Below, one piece after another: positions 38,225 to 48,036 of a stretch of DNA of 64,000 bases (position 1 is the first letter of the stretch; every line of letters starts with the position of its first letter). This DNA is from Carpediemonas membranifera. Lineage: Eukaryota; Fornicata. The notes under the pieces are model-generated. The model had not been told where the DNA came from. It worked only from the letters and a program-made list of their open reading frames with translations, and searched no databases. Location: positions 372,001 to 436,000 of the forward strand of contig JAHDYR010000064.1 of assembly GCA_019828565.1 (NCBI GenBank), given 5' to 3'. A program made the position numbers and the translations under genes.

Positions 38225-38869
38225 TCATCCGTCAGCAGACGAATGTTGGCGGTTAGCCAATTGATGATGCTGGAATGATGTTGGAAGGCGCGGGATCGAT
38301 GTGCGACTGAACGGAGAGCCACTGAGCTCATCTTCCGTGGCAAGAGAACGCCACAGGATGTTCTCTGCAGCACTCTTGTCCCGATGATCAACATTCAGAG
38401 CATCAGGAACTGTTGCGCGCCACTGAGCACCACGGCACTGTGGATTTTCGCAGAGCATCACACGATGTGGGTGAACGTGCTGGTCATCACGCGGACGAAC
38501 TCGCTTGTAGGGGGCGTGGTAGTGAGGGCAGACGACGGTGGTGCGGTCCTCGTTAACCATGTTAAGATCGACGACAATGTTATACCTCTTGAGAAGGGGA
38601 ACTATCTCTCTCGCGAACTTTCGATATGACGCGCAAGGAATGAACATACCAGCAGGCTTGGTGAATCCCGAGCTCCCGTAGAAGACTTTCAGGCGAATGG
38701 GGGTGGCGATGGGATGGTGATGAGACGACGTGTGAGCGATTGTGAAGTTTGCAGCTGTGCTGACGTCCACGAAGAAGACGCTTTGTGGAAGCCCTGGAGA
38801 AGACGATCTCCCTACCGACTTAAGACGTGAGTAGGAGGGAGACAGGGCAGTGTTGCGCAGTGTAAACAC
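38225..38869 (-). pseudogene. Fanzor/TnpB-like RuvC nuclease fragment with zinc ribbon, N-terminally truncated
   Basis: The 214-codon frame starts with 33 codons encoded by the dispersed repeat (MFTLRNTALSPSYSRLKS). It then carries a TnpB/Fanzor-like tail: KVFYGSSGF, a helix IPCASYRKFAREIVPLLK, and VVDLNMVNEDRTTVVCPHYH where the family has an E-x-RTS-x2-C segment. A zinc ribbon follows, with one altered cysteine (CPHYH, CENPQC). DHRDKSAAENIL (Asp about 164) is the RuvC III pattern. RuvC I and the OB/helical N terminus are absent, so it is unlikely to cut DNA. The assignment rests on motif order. A related shorter fragment lies at 17097-17351. Confidence 0.5.
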
Positions 38870-38870
38870 A
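38770..38870 (+). repeat. 101-bp dispersed repeat, copy 1
   Basis: It matches the reverse complement of 52021-52121 with two mismatches. On the minus strand it encodes the start of the nuclease-like frame. Beyond it, similarity continues with a small gap into GACCCTTC. Confidence 0.9.
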
Positions 38871-38926
38871 TTGTTTGACCCTTCAATAGCACAAACCTAA
38901 GAACCTTAAACTGCACATGCTGAGAA

Positions 38927-39774
38927 ATGTCCGAGCCTAAAACAGAGCCCCAAGAGCAGAGTGTGTCGCTTGACATTGGTAAGGATCTTTTAGATACCCC
39001 TATGATGATCGTGAATGTACCAAAGAAGCTCTCAGACTATTGGATGGCGATAGCAAAGGAGTCATCGGCAGAGCACCCCGATGGAGGCCAGCCGATCCAT
39101 ATTGGCAACATGTATGTCCATTCTATCCAAAATAATTACTAAGTACCGGTGTCAACACAGCCAATATGAACATCCCGACCGAGATGGCCGTCAAGGTCAA
39201 GGGAAAGGCTCACAAGTGTCTCGTGCAGCCGCCTCGGATGAAGACCAAGCCCTCCATGGTCGGGCATTTTGTCAAGAACAAGCGCGTGTCCTTCGTTGCG
39301 CCTGTACACGAGCGTGCGACCCTCCGCTTTGTCAGCGGCATGCCCGAGATTCCTGCAACCTCCAGTGCCCCGACGACCGGCTTCCTCACCGCAGAGGAGA
39401 CCGCGGAGCTCGAGCGGCGTCGCAAGGCTTTCGAGTTGCCCGAGTACGGCGGCCCCGTGGCGGCTCCCGAGGGTGGGTACGCCCCCCGCCGGGCCCAGCC
39501 TGCGCCCACGAAGGCAGCTGTGCGGAGAGTTCGGTCAGCAGAGGCGGAGTTCACGAGTCGCTTCCACCGGGCCTTTACGGAGAAGGAGGAGTGGAGCCAG
39601 GACGATCTCGACGAGTACCTGGCGTCGATCAACGACGGCACGTACGAGACCCTCGACCACCTCAGGACGAAGCTACGGGAGTTGTGTCTATTCGCGGCAG
39701 AGACCAAGACGTGGAGCCTCAAGCCGGAGTACCGGATTGCTCGGCGGGAAGTCGGCGTCAAGGGCGAGCAGTGA
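38927..39774 (+). CDS. GTF2F2: transcription factor TFIIF beta subunit (RAP30)
   Basis: Exons 38927-39111 and 39144-39774 join across a 32-nt intron (GTATGT...TTACTAAG) to give 271 residues. The N terminus has IVNVPKKLSDYWMAIAKE (human RAP30: VKVPKYLSQQWAKAS). The join reads IHIGNITGVNTANMNIP. The C-terminal winged helix ends in TWSLKPEYRI, matching TWELKPEYR of RAP30. TFIIF escorts RNA polymerase II to the promoter. Only this splice choice keeps both conserved ends in one frame; the later CACAG acceptor does not. The gene begins 57 nt after the 101-bp repeat, so its promoter may include element-derived sequence. Confidence 0.88.
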
Positions 39775-40015
39775 ACGCTAGGGTTGTAAACGACACCGCA
39801 TCAATGGGATCATAGGAGTGCGGGAGCAATTCAAGGGATGCGAGACATATCATCCTGACGAGCATGGTAGTGATCATGGCCTTTGATTGCTTGGTCGACC
39901 CATGTTTTGGGGCGGAAATGGCAGAAATCAAATACATCTTGCACATGCACAGTTACATGTGTAGCCAGTCGATGCGGAGTCAGACGGCCACTGGTGTTAT
40001 GGCCACATAAATGGC

Positions 40016-41548
40016 ATGCAGCACTCCGAGATGGGCGAAGAACTTCCACCGCTGCTTAAGCAGACCGCAGAGAAGGTGGCTGAAGGAGATTATATGTACA
40101 AAATAGGATACCTTCGCGGAAAAGTCGCCAACAGGCCCGAATTCGCCTTTATGAACGAAACGGACCCTTTGTACGGCCACTTCATGGCTATGGTCATGCG
40201 GATCCGCAATCCAGTTGAAGAAGCGAAGGAGGAGCCCGTTGTCGAGGCTACTGCCAAGGCGGTGCGCTCATTAGAGTGGGTCACGCCGCACCCGGTCATG
40301 ACGAAGAGACAGCGCATGAGACTCCACTACACCGCACAGAACGTCGCGGTGAACGGCCAGTCGTTTTTGGACTTCTTGTGCTCTCGTCACGACCCAGATC
40401 ACGCCTTCCTCCAGCCGACAGACACGCTTAACCCGCACTTCGTCGCGCTGGTGAGGCAATACGCTAAGCTGCTGGGCACCACACCATTCACAGACACGCT
40501 AGGGCTCTCAGAGACGGCAGAGCAGACCGTATCAGCCCAGCGCTGCGTCTTCCTCGAGAAATGCCAGGCGCGGGCCGACGCCGACTCGATCGTTCGCGCG
40601 AGAGACGCCGCTGCTCGGGAGTACCAGGCCCGTAAGGCGGACATGGAGGTCGACTGGGCCGACATCGTGGTGGTAGACACGCTTGCCTTCCCCCCCGAGG
40701 AGATCCCCGCGCTGCCCCTCGCCATGGACACGCCTGCCGTCAGGGACGTCGGGGTCCTCCCCACTCTCAGAGGCGACATCGACATGAAGAGCAGAGAGGA
40801 GGCTGCCGCTGCTGAGCAGGCCCAGACCCGGGCTGAGGCTGAGAAGAACCAGCGGCTGCGGGCCCGGCTCCCCGCTGGGATGTCGGGCGCCGTGGTGCGC
40901 GGAGCGATGGGCAGCACGGCCCGGGCATCCACTGCAACTATTGAGTGCCCCGTGTGCGGGCGGATGGTCCGGGCGGACGGCTTCTCGGACCATATCAGAC
41001 ACGAGGTCGCAAACCACACCAGAGACGCCGAGCTGAAGAAAATGCTCGGCGAGAAGAGGTTTGCTCAGGCACAGCAGGGCCAAATCGACGTCAATGCGGT
41101 CGTAGCAGACATCCTGGCAGCCCGCCCCGAGCTGGGCAGCGGTGTGGCCCCGGCCCCTGTTGCCGTCGTCCGGCCGGCCTTGGGGGTGAGCCTGGCCGAC
41201 TCGCAGCTGGAGTCGAAGCGGGCTCCGGATGACATACCGGCGCCGGGTTCCGGCACTGTGGTTGAGGTGACGTTCCTCGAAAAGGACGTCCCGCCTGCAG
41301 TTTTAGGAGAGCCCGCGTGGGACCGCATCAAGGGTTCGACCCAGGCGCTCAAGTTTACTGGCCCTGTCACCGTTGGTAGCGTCATTGGGCGCGTTGCCGC
41401 GGAATTTAACATCCCCGAGAACGTCCTGAAGAACCGCTTCCGCAACAAGGCCGACGACAAGTTCCTCAAGGGCGAGGACGAGGAGCTGAGCAACGGGATG
41501 CGGCTCGAGTTGGTGTTCAAGGCACCAAGGCGCCGTGGAAAGCGGTGA
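40016..41548 (+). CDS. SF3A1: splicing factor 3A subunit 1 (Prp21)
   Basis: The 510-residue protein has two SURP modules. One is at about residues 17-65 (TAEKVAEGDYMYKIGYLRGKV). The other is near 100-150 (HYTAQNVAVNGQSFLDFL, LVRQYAKLL). DWADIVVVDTLAF matches the human DWHDFVVVETVDF segment. A ubiquitin-like domain ends the protein (SVIGRVAAEFNIPENVLK). SF3A1 is part of the U2 snRNP and binds branch-site factors, consistent with the spliceosomal introns in this window. A CPVCGRMVRADGFSDH zinc site lies in the middle and is not one I know from human SF3A1. At 510 residues it is shorter than the human protein (793), mainly in linkers. Confidence 0.87.
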   Translation: MQHSEMGEELPPLLKQTAEKVAEGDYMYKIGYLRGKVANRPEFAFMNETDPLYGHFMAMVMRIRNPVEEAKEEPVVEATAKAVRSLEWVTPHPVMTKRQRMRLHYTAQNVAVNGQSFLDFLCSRHDPDHAFLQPTDTLNPHFVALVRQYAKLLGTTPFTDTLGLSETAEQTVSAQRCVFLEKCQARADADSIVRARDAAAREYQARKADMEVDWADIVVVDTLAFPPEEIPALPLAMDTPAVRDVGVLPTLRGDIDMKSREEAAAAEQAQTRAEAEKNQRLRARLPAGMSGAVVRGAMGSTARASTATIECPVCGRMVRADGFSDHIRHEVANHTRDAELKKMLGEKRFAQAQQGQIDVNAVVADILAARPELGSGVAPAPVAVVRPALGVSLADSQLESKRAPDDIPAPGSGTVVEVTFLEKDVPPAVLGEPAWDRIKGSTQALKFTGPVTVGSVIGRVAAEFNIPENVLKNRFRNKADDKFLKGEDEELSNGMRLELVFKAPRRRGKR

Positions 41549-41782
41549 GGGGACGGTGTCATCACAGCTGACATCGCTAAATAATGTTCACGTCACATTC
41601 TGTTGACGGTTGTAGTTATGTGTCAATATGGGCCCGAGCAAGGATCATGGAGGCAACCTCATCGTTGTGATGACGATCAAGGGCCAGATCTCAGAGATCG
41701 TCATCGGCCATCAAAACTTGGAAGTAGCTCCGAGCAGAAAAGTGGACAAGAGATCACAGAATTTGGACTCAGACAATCAAAC

Positions 41783-43162
41783 ATGAGATTCGTCGTAGTT
41801 TTTGCGTTCCTTTTGGTATCGCTTGTCCAGCTTTCATGGACACTTTCTGAATACGACGAAATCTCAAAGAGCGAGGCGGCCGATTTTGCCCAAGCACTGC
41901 GCGAATCCAACGACGGCGTGCTCCATCCGATCTTGTTTGTTCCCGGCCTTTTTGGCAGTCGCCTTGAATGGAAGCTCGACGGCAAGGACGACGAGAACCT
42001 CGCCTGCTCGCACTCGACCAAGGGCAAGTATGACCAGTTCTGGATCACGATACCCGACATGCTGCCCTTCGAGGATAGCTGCTGGATCCGTAAGAACAAG
42101 CTCGGCCTCACCGCGGAGGGGCACACCATCCCCCAGCCCGGCGTCGACGTCCGGCCCGCCCACTGGCCGCTCGTCCGGTCCGTCGAGTATCTCACGGACA
42201 CCGTGGGCTTCAAGGAGCTCGCCAAGTACGCCCACAACTTCTTCCAGCTGCTCCGCGGCATGGGATACACGGACAACGTCAACATTCTCGCCCACCCATA
42301 TGACTTCAGAGCATCGCCCATCGATTACTTCGACCCGAGCACCGGCGTCCTCGACAAGTTCGCAGGTCTCGTGGAGCACATGTACGCCACCAACGGGAAC
42401 ACGCCCGTCGTCCTGGTCGGGCACAGCATGGGCGTGCTTGTCGCGACGCTCTGCCTCGGCCACCAGACACAGGAGTGGAAGGACAAGTATATTCACCAGG
42501 CGGTATTCGCCGGCGGGCCCCTTGGCGGTGCCCCTGACCTCGTGGGCGCGGTAATCAACGCCCCCGGCGAGTTCCCGCTTGTCCCTCCGGTGTACGCCAG
42601 CGAGAGCACGTTTGTCCCCGCCCTCCAGACATGTATGTAACTTTCGATCCAATCTTACCCAGGGTGTGGCGGTATCTGGCTTGCCCCCGACAGCTCCCTC
42701 CTGACCGAGGACAACCTCCTCATCAAGCACGACGGCAAGGACTATAAGCTCAGCGACATGGATGAGTTCCTCCGTACAGCAGCCGCTGCCGAGCCAGCCG
42801 TCGCCCGCTGCTTTGAGAAGACCCGCGGCCTGTTCACTGAGCAGTGCGAGAACGACTGCGCCCCCGGTGTCGACCTGACGATCCTGTACGGCACCTCGTT
42901 CAAAACGAACGCCCAGTACGAGCTCATCAAGGGCGAGTTCGGGCAGCCCCTGAAGGACCTCAAGGCCAAGGTCACCGGCCACGTCATCGGCGACGGGACT
43001 GTCCCCATGGACTCTGCCCTGACCCTCCCCCGCCGCTGGGAGGCCTCCGGTAACAACGGGCACCCTATCAAGTTCATCGAGGTCCTTAACGTGAAGCATA
43101 ACGATCTTGTTTGCAGCTCTGCCGGCGCTAAGACCCTGTTTAAGGCAATTTTTGGCCAGTAA
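41783..43162 (+). CDS. secreted LCAT/PDAT-type phospholipase or acyltransferase
   Basis: Exons 41783-42632 and 42663-43162 join across a 30-nt intron (GTATGT...CTTACCCAG) to give 449 residues. A signal peptide (MRFVVVFAFLLVSLVQLSW) opens it. LCAT-family blocks follow: PILFVPGLFGSRLEW, HPYDFRASP and the nucleophile elbow GHSMG (Ser about 215). Later come GDGTVPMDSAL with the catalytic Asp and a KHNDLV segment with the likely His. The join reads ALQTWCGGIWLAPD. Such enzymes move acyl groups between phospholipids and sterols or glycerides, or act as phospholipase A, in the secretory pathway or lysosome. The stop lies in AGTAAAG. Confidence 0.88.
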
Positions 43163-43901
43163 AGTCTAAGCGTCTCTCCGATATTTGTGACGAAGTTCCA
43201 CATCATCAGACTGGAATTATGTCTCTCCTTGCGAGACCAGGTTCATTCTCGACTTGCAGTTTAAGACCAATCAAAATCACAAAATGATTGCGCGAAAAAA
43301 AAAGACAGTCTTCTTCGACTAGCTCGAATTCAAGTGAAGTTTCATGTTCTTTTGTGTTTGATCACACAAATACTGCCTCCGGGTAGTTTTTAGATCCAAC
43401 CGAATTTTTCAGACCGGGTACTCCTTTCCTCGACTTGTTCTTGGAAATGTCCCCTGAGGTTGCCGCAGCATTGCACCCCCCGCCGTGTGCGGCCTCGCTA
43501 TCTAACAACATCAACATATGAGCCATTTCATGCGGTCAGGCAAGCTCTGCAGCCACCCTGTGAGTTGATAGGTTCACAGGATCAATTCGAGCATGCCACG
43601 CCCTGAGCTGTGCCATGGCACCCGAGAATCAATGTTTGTTGCACAATATGACGTACTTCCCCGTTCCCTGTTTACAGTGACTCACTTTGACATGGTTCGC
43701 AGTGAAGCTTTGGCGCGAGGCAATCCTCCGGCGGACGCTTCTCAAGATGTCAAATTGAGAAATAAGAATGATTAAACTGGCTACTCACAGTCTGACTACT
43801 TCCTGAAGCTTCCTAAAGCTGTCTCGTGAACGAGTCAGTGGCCGCGCAGGATAGCCGTGCACTATAACTAAGTTCGTTCAACCACTACCATCAAGCCAAT
43901 C
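43163..43901. other. intergenic region with an unsupported 60-codon frame
   Basis: This 740-bp gap has an A-rich run near 43290-43305. An ATG frame at 43593-43775 (MPRPELCHGTRESMF) ends at a TAA followed by AAC, but no other evidence supports it. No RNA gene was recognised. Confidence 0.4.
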
Positions 43902-44168
43902 ATGATTGGAAGCAAGCCCAAAGGACCAGGATATAGAAAGGGAGTTATTCACGTTGACACAGCGACGCTCATTGCAAATGGGGCCGAGTACCATGATTCC
44001 AGCGCTCCTATGCCGGAGCCGGTACAACTGAGTGAACCAAACCCTTCTACGCCAGTAGGACGGCATCCTCCGTCGAAGATGAAGCACATCCCCAGAAGCG
44101 AGCTTCTCCAGATGCCCGGCGTGTCGGAACACGACATGCACGGCGAGGATGCCCAACAACCGAAGTAA
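43902..44168 (+). CDS. small proline-rich protein, unknown (88 aa)
   Basis: From ATG 43902 (MIGSKPKGPGYRKGV) to a TAA placed inside GAAGTAAAC, the overlapping stop and poly(A) arrangement seen in neighbouring genes. The product is hydrophilic, with many Pro, Ser and Glu, and has no recognised domain. The signal at the stop is the main reason to accept it. Confidence 0.55.
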   Translation: MIGSKPKGPGYRKGVIHVDTATLIANGAEYHDSSAPMPEPVQLSEPNPSTPVGRHPPSKMKHIPRSELLQMPGVSEHDMHGEDAQQPK

Positions 44169-44396
44169 ACTAAACGCTCACACCGTGACGTGTGACGACG
44201 AGGCTGATGGATGTGCCTGCCATATCTTGTACTCTCCTTTCACCCTTTCATTGTCAGGTCACGTTTATACACGGCACCTCGGCACCGGCGACGAATACTG
44301 GCAAGAGTACCCTCGTACACATCAAGCAAGCCTCTCTGAGACACCGGCCAGCTGTTGACGATTGTTGACCAGGGTGCATGTGCCGCCTGACAGCCG

Positions 44397-45230
44397 ATGA
44401 GCGAAAACGTCAACATGTCTAACCGTGGCCTGGACCACGTTAAAAACATCATATCCATCGTCTCTGGTAAGGGAGGTGTTGGTAAGAGCAGTATAACAAC
44501 GAACCTGGCGGTCAGTCTTGCACAGCGCGGGTTGAAGGTCGGAATCGCGGATGTTGACATCAACGGCCCTAGTGTTGCGGCCATGATGTCCATCCCGTCG
44601 GATCAGGCTGCTGCCGGCGTCGAGGTGGAGGATGGGCTTCTCCTTTCCCCGTTCACGTCCCCGCACAGCGGCGTCGCGGTGGCCAGCATGGGCTCGTTTG
44701 TTCAGCCCGGCACACCGCTCATGTGGCGCGGGCCGATGCTAGGATCGGCCACTAAGCAGCTGCTGACCCAGGTGGCGTGGGACGACCTGGACTACCTCTT
44801 GCTGGACTCCCCGCCTGGCACCAGCGACATCATGATGGTCGTTAATGACTCCGCCCAGCTCAACGGCGGCATTGTCGTGACTACACCGCAGCGCGTGGCG
44901 TGGGACGATGCGTCCCGGTCCATTGAGATGCTGCGGCAGCTTAAGGTCCCTGTGCTCGGCGTCGTCGACAACATGGCCTCCTTCGAGTGCCCCAAGTGCG
45001 GCCACAATGAGGACATCTTCGGCGACTCCTCCCTCATCGAGCAGGCGGCCTCTGAGGAAGACTTCGACATCCTCGCCAAGATCCCCCTCATACGCCAGAT
45101 CAGGGACGCCGGTGATGCCGGGAAGCCCGTTGTGCTATCTGACAAGCGCATGCAGGAGCTCTTCGGGGAGCTGGCTGAGCGCGTGATCGAAAGAACAAAC
45201 CTGGGCCTGCTCGGTGTTCTCCGCGACTGA
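44397..45230 (+). CDS. Cfd1/NUBP2-like P-loop ATPase, cytosolic Fe-S cluster scaffold
   Basis: The 277-residue protein has the deviant Walker A motif SGKGGVGKSS (about residues 23-32), GIADVDINGPS, and LLLDSPPGTSD. The paired cysteines in FECPKCGHNE (about 200-209) hold a bridging cluster between subunits. It lacks the four-cysteine N-terminal motif of Nbp35/NUBP1. That makes it Cfd1/NUBP2-like, or possibly the mitochondrial relative Ind1. Cfd1 and Nbp35 assemble 4Fe-4S clusters for cytosolic and nuclear proteins. No targeting presequence is seen. The start at 44397 is the first ATG. Confidence 0.87.
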   Translation: MSENVNMSNRGLDHVKNIISIVSGKGGVGKSSITTNLAVSLAQRGLKVGIADVDINGPSVAAMMSIPSDQAAAGVEVEDGLLLSPFTSPHSGVAVASMGSFVQPGTPLMWRGPMLGSATKQLLTQVAWDDLDYLLLDSPPGTSDIMMVVNDSAQLNGGIVVTTPQRVAWDDASRSIEMLRQLKVPVLGVVDNMASFECPKCGHNEDIFGDSSLIEQAASEEDFDILAKIPLIRQIRDAGDAGKPVVLSDKRMQELFGELAERVIERTNLGLLGVLRD

Positions 45231-45363
45231 GGTCAGCGATAGGAATAAAAGAGAGCTCTCGGCGTGCTCCGATCGTTGAGCACTGTCGCGACCAACTGTG
45301 GCCCGGCAGATCAGATGATTTTTGACGCTTTCATTTCCACCGCCTGCGTCGTCTGTGCACTCA

Positions 45364-46788
45364 ATGACACAACCGGGGCTCTTTGTACACAACGAATCCT
45401 CTTCCAAACTTAATTTATCATCGTCGTCGATGATTGAGCGCGATTCCTCCTCCAAACTGAACAGGACATCGTCATCCATACTGATTGAGCGAGAATTTGT
45501 TACAAACGAGGCTATCATGGACCAATCCAGCGCCCTGGAAAGGTTCCGGGCTCTCTTTACTGAGGGACATGAGGAGCCGGCCTATATGCGTCCGTACCTG
45601 TACATGCACTTCCTCGGATTCCTCTCGGACCAGCCGTCCTACTGGAAGGACGAGATCGAGCCCCACAGGGCACTCTGGGGCGACATACTCTCTCAGCATG
45701 AGGCCAACCTCCGTATAAGCCGCCGCCACGGGGCAGACCCGTCCCACGTCGTTCCGACCGATACAAAGTACCAGCTCGAGGCCGTTGAAGCCTCCATGGA
45801 GCTCGTGCAGAAGGACCTGCTCCGTCTATTCGCCGGCGATGAGTACTTCAAGACGGCCAAGTTCACGGGCGACGTGACCCAGATCCTGACGATGCACAGT
45901 GTGTACGGCGCGTACCACATTGACGAGCACAACCAGGACTGGGCGTACAGGCAGGGCTACCACGTCATGGCGTCTGTGGTCTACTTCCTCGTGCACCACA
46001 GCCGCTCGGTCATCCAGGAGCACGGGACGCCCCTCGCGAAAGCCCTCATCGGCGACGAGGAGAATCTGGTCAAGGACACGTTCATCATATTCAGACGGCT
46101 CGTGAGGATGCTGGACTGCTTCTACAACCACGACAGTGCGGGCTCAGCGTCTAACCTCGACGAGGAGTGCCATAACATGCTCATGGTCATCCAGTCGGAC
46201 GAGGCGCTCTTCGCAAAGATGAAGGAGCCCGCGGGCTACGAGCCATCCATCTTCCTGAACAAGTGGTTCCGCCTGATGTTTGCGTACCAGATGTCGATAC
46301 CGAGCACCGTACTGCTGTGGGACTACATCCTCGCCAGCAGTATCACTAACATGGCCGAACCCCTCATCATGGTCCGATTTATAGCTGCTGCCCTCCTCCG
46401 GAAACACCGTACGACCATCCTGGAGGCCGAGGACGGCGAGCTCATCGAGTTCCTCAGCAGGTCGCCTGCACTCAGCGACGCAGAGGCGTTCGGCCTCATG
46501 AACGACGCCGAGCACCTCTCCCGTCGGTACACGCTGCCCCAGCTGCCCGTGGCCGACTCCCCAGCCATGACGCCGAAGAAGAAGCGCGGGTCGACCAACT
46601 CTGCGCTGCCGTCCAAGTGCTCAAACTGTGGCCAACTGGACGGGGCAACCGTCAGGGCGGACGACCTGATGTCTCAGGCGCTGCCGCTGCTGTACGAGGT
46701 CATGGAGGACGGTGACCGCCGGGCCGAGCTCATCATCGGTCTGCTGTGCCAAGCCCGGGACGCCCTCGACAACGCCGGGATACACTGA
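45364..46788 (+). CDS. TBC-domain Rab GTPase-activating protein
   Basis: From ATG 45364 (MTQPGLFVHNESSS) the protein is 474 residues. The N terminus holds two Ser-rich repeats (ESSSKLNLSSS and DSSSKLNRTSSS, each followed by an IER motif). The TBC domain shows the Arg-finger context VQKDLLRLFAGDEYF, and later YRQGYHVMASVVYFL, which carries the Gln finger as YRQG. WFRLMFAYQMS and VLLWDYILASS close the domain. A CSNCGQ pair lies near the C terminus. TBC proteins stimulate Rab GTP hydrolysis in membrane traffic; which Rab is unknown. The Ser-rich repeats could be phosphorylated. Confidence 0.75.
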   Translation: MTQPGLFVHNESSSKLNLSSSSMIERDSSSKLNRTSSSILIEREFVTNEAIMDQSSALERFRALFTEGHEEPAYMRPYLYMHFLGFLSDQPSYWKDEIEPHRALWGDILSQHEANLRISRRHGADPSHVVPTDTKYQLEAVEASMELVQKDLLRLFAGDEYFKTAKFTGDVTQILTMHSVYGAYHIDEHNQDWAYRQGYHVMASVVYFLVHHSRSVIQEHGTPLAKALIGDEENLVKDTFIIFRRLVRMLDCFYNHDSAGSASNLDEECHNMLMVIQSDEALFAKMKEPAGYEPSIFLNKWFRLMFAYQMSIPSTVLLWDYILASSITNMAEPLIMVRFIAAALLRKHRTTILEAEDGELIEFLSRSPALSDAEAFGLMNDAEHLSRRYTLPQLPVADSPAMTPKKKRGSTNSALPSKCSNCGQLDGATVRADDLMSQALPLLYEVMEDGDRRAELIIGLLCQARDALDNAGIH

Positions 46789-46929
46789 GCACCGGGCATT
46801 GTTTCATAAAGTCGTCGCCTGGGGTGAGTCGAAGCGTTGAGTGCCTTGCCGTGTTGCTGGGGTTTGGACTTTTCTGGGATCGATCATTTTGATTAGAATT
46901 TCGCACTTTTGTCTGCGATTTCTGACGAA

Positions 46930-48036
46930 ATGTCAACGTTCCTGACGGAGGGCATGCAATCAGATTCCGATTCCACACACGAACAAACCTATGGGAACTC
47001 GATTGGTGGCGAGCAGAGCGCCATTCATGCAATGCAGCAGGAGGAGCAGACGTTTGATGGGATTTGGGACCGTTTCCACGATGATTTCAAGGACTACATG
47101 AACTCATTGAAAAATCAGGCTGAAACTCATCTCAGTGAACGCTATAACGAGCGTCTGGCCAACAAGGACAAGGAGATTGACCAGTGCAAGGGCCTGATCG
47201 GCCAGCTGGACCAAAAGTGCTCCATGCTCGTCGACCAGCTCCGGAAAATGTACGAGTCGAGGGCTGCTGCTGCCTCGTTTGCTGCCACTGTTCGTGAACG
47301 CGAGAGACAGCGCGCGGCGTGCATTTCTGCTCTCCGTGGATGGCGCCAGTGGGCTCGCGCTTCTGCACACCAGCGGCATGCCGTTCGCATTGTTCGCGAT
47401 GCTGTATCCGTCCGCGTCAAGCGCGAGGCATACTGCCATTGGCTTGGCGAGGCCTTCTCGGCCTACAGGGCTCGGGTCCGCTCAGAGCGGGAGGCGACGG
47501 TCATCACCATTCGCCAGACAATCGAGGCCGAGCTCCACGACGACATGAACGCCATCAAGGCAGAGGCGGCCCGGCTGAAACAGGAGAACGCTATGCTCCT
47601 CCAGGCCCAGCAGGATCTGCAATCTGGCGTCCGCCAGGCCTTCCTCAGGGGCGCTTCGACACTCCGCATGGAAGCCCTCAACGCCTTTGGGGCAGACCTG
47701 ACCGCGACGGATGATAACATGGGCTTCCTGGACATCAGCCAGCCGGTGCCCCGCGCCCCCGTTGAGCCCGAGGGCGAGGACGACGCCCCCTCGGCGCCCG
47801 TTGTGGAGGAAGCGCAGGTCGCACCGTCTGCGCCATTTGTCTCTGTGCCCGCTGAGGCGGCGAGGACGAGGCCACACACCGCACAGCCACGCCGGGCCGT
47901 GGACGAGACGAGGCGGACGAAGCCCGTTGTTGCCCGGATGCCGGGTACTGTTAGGCGGGGCGGGTCCTGCAGTGCTGGGACAGCCGTCAACACTGCCGAG
48001 ATGAAGGCGCGCGTGAAGGTGACGCGCGGAGACTAG
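46930..48036 (+). CDS. POC5-like centriolar protein
   Basis: From ATG 46930 (MSTFLTEGMQ) the protein is 368 residues. It has coiled-coil regions and short Trp-containing helices of the centrin-binding kind (ISALRGWRQWA, YCHWLGEAFSAYR). The later segment QAFLRGASTLRMEALNAF matches the conserved POC5 box (human FMRGVCALNLEAM). POC5 sits in the centriole lumen with centrin and is needed for basal-body elongation. The Pro/Ala-rich C-terminal third is poorly conserved. The assignment rests mostly on the POC5 box. GTTAAAT follows the stop. Confidence 0.7.
   Translation: MSTFLTEGMQSDSDSTHEQTYGNSIGGEQSAIHAMQQEEQTFDGIWDRFHDDFKDYMNSLKNQAETHLSERYNERLANKDKEIDQCKGLIGQLDQKCSMLVDQLRKMYESRAAAASFAATVRERERQRAACISALRGWRQWARASAHQRHAVRIVRDAVSVRVKREAYCHWLGEAFSAYRARVRSEREATVITIRQTIEAELHDDMNAIKAEAARLKQENAMLLQAQQDLQSGVRQAFLRGASTLRMEALNAFGADLTATDDNMGFLDISQPVPRAPVEPEGEDDAPSAPVVEEAQVAPSAPFVSVPAEAARTRPHTAQPRRAVDETRRTKPVVARMPGTVRRGGSCSAGTAVNTAEMKARVKVTRGD

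Larger units (their letters stand above)
38147..38897. mobile_element. 751-bp element-like segment carrying a Fanzor/TnpB-like relic, flanked by 10-bp direct repeats
   Basis: TAAGAACCTT occurs at 38137-38146 and again at 38898-38907, exactly bounding this segment, as a target-site duplication would. Both ends carry GTTGCGCAGTGTAAACACA (38147 onward and 38852 onward) in the same orientation. Inside is the nuclease-like frame 38225-38869. The right end contains the 101-bp dispersed repeat. The boundaries are my reading; a 10-bp match in this AT-richer region could be chance. Confidence 0.5.

Noticed and set aside
39144-39160. CAACACAG at 39153-39160 as the TFIIF-beta intron acceptor
   Set aside because: It matches the acceptor consensus but puts the second exon out of frame with the conserved C terminus. 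TTACTAAG at 39143 keeps the frame.
43593-43775. 60-codon ATG frame in the gap after the LCAT-type gene
   Set aside because: There is no recognisable sequence feature; the TAAAC after the stop alone is too weak.
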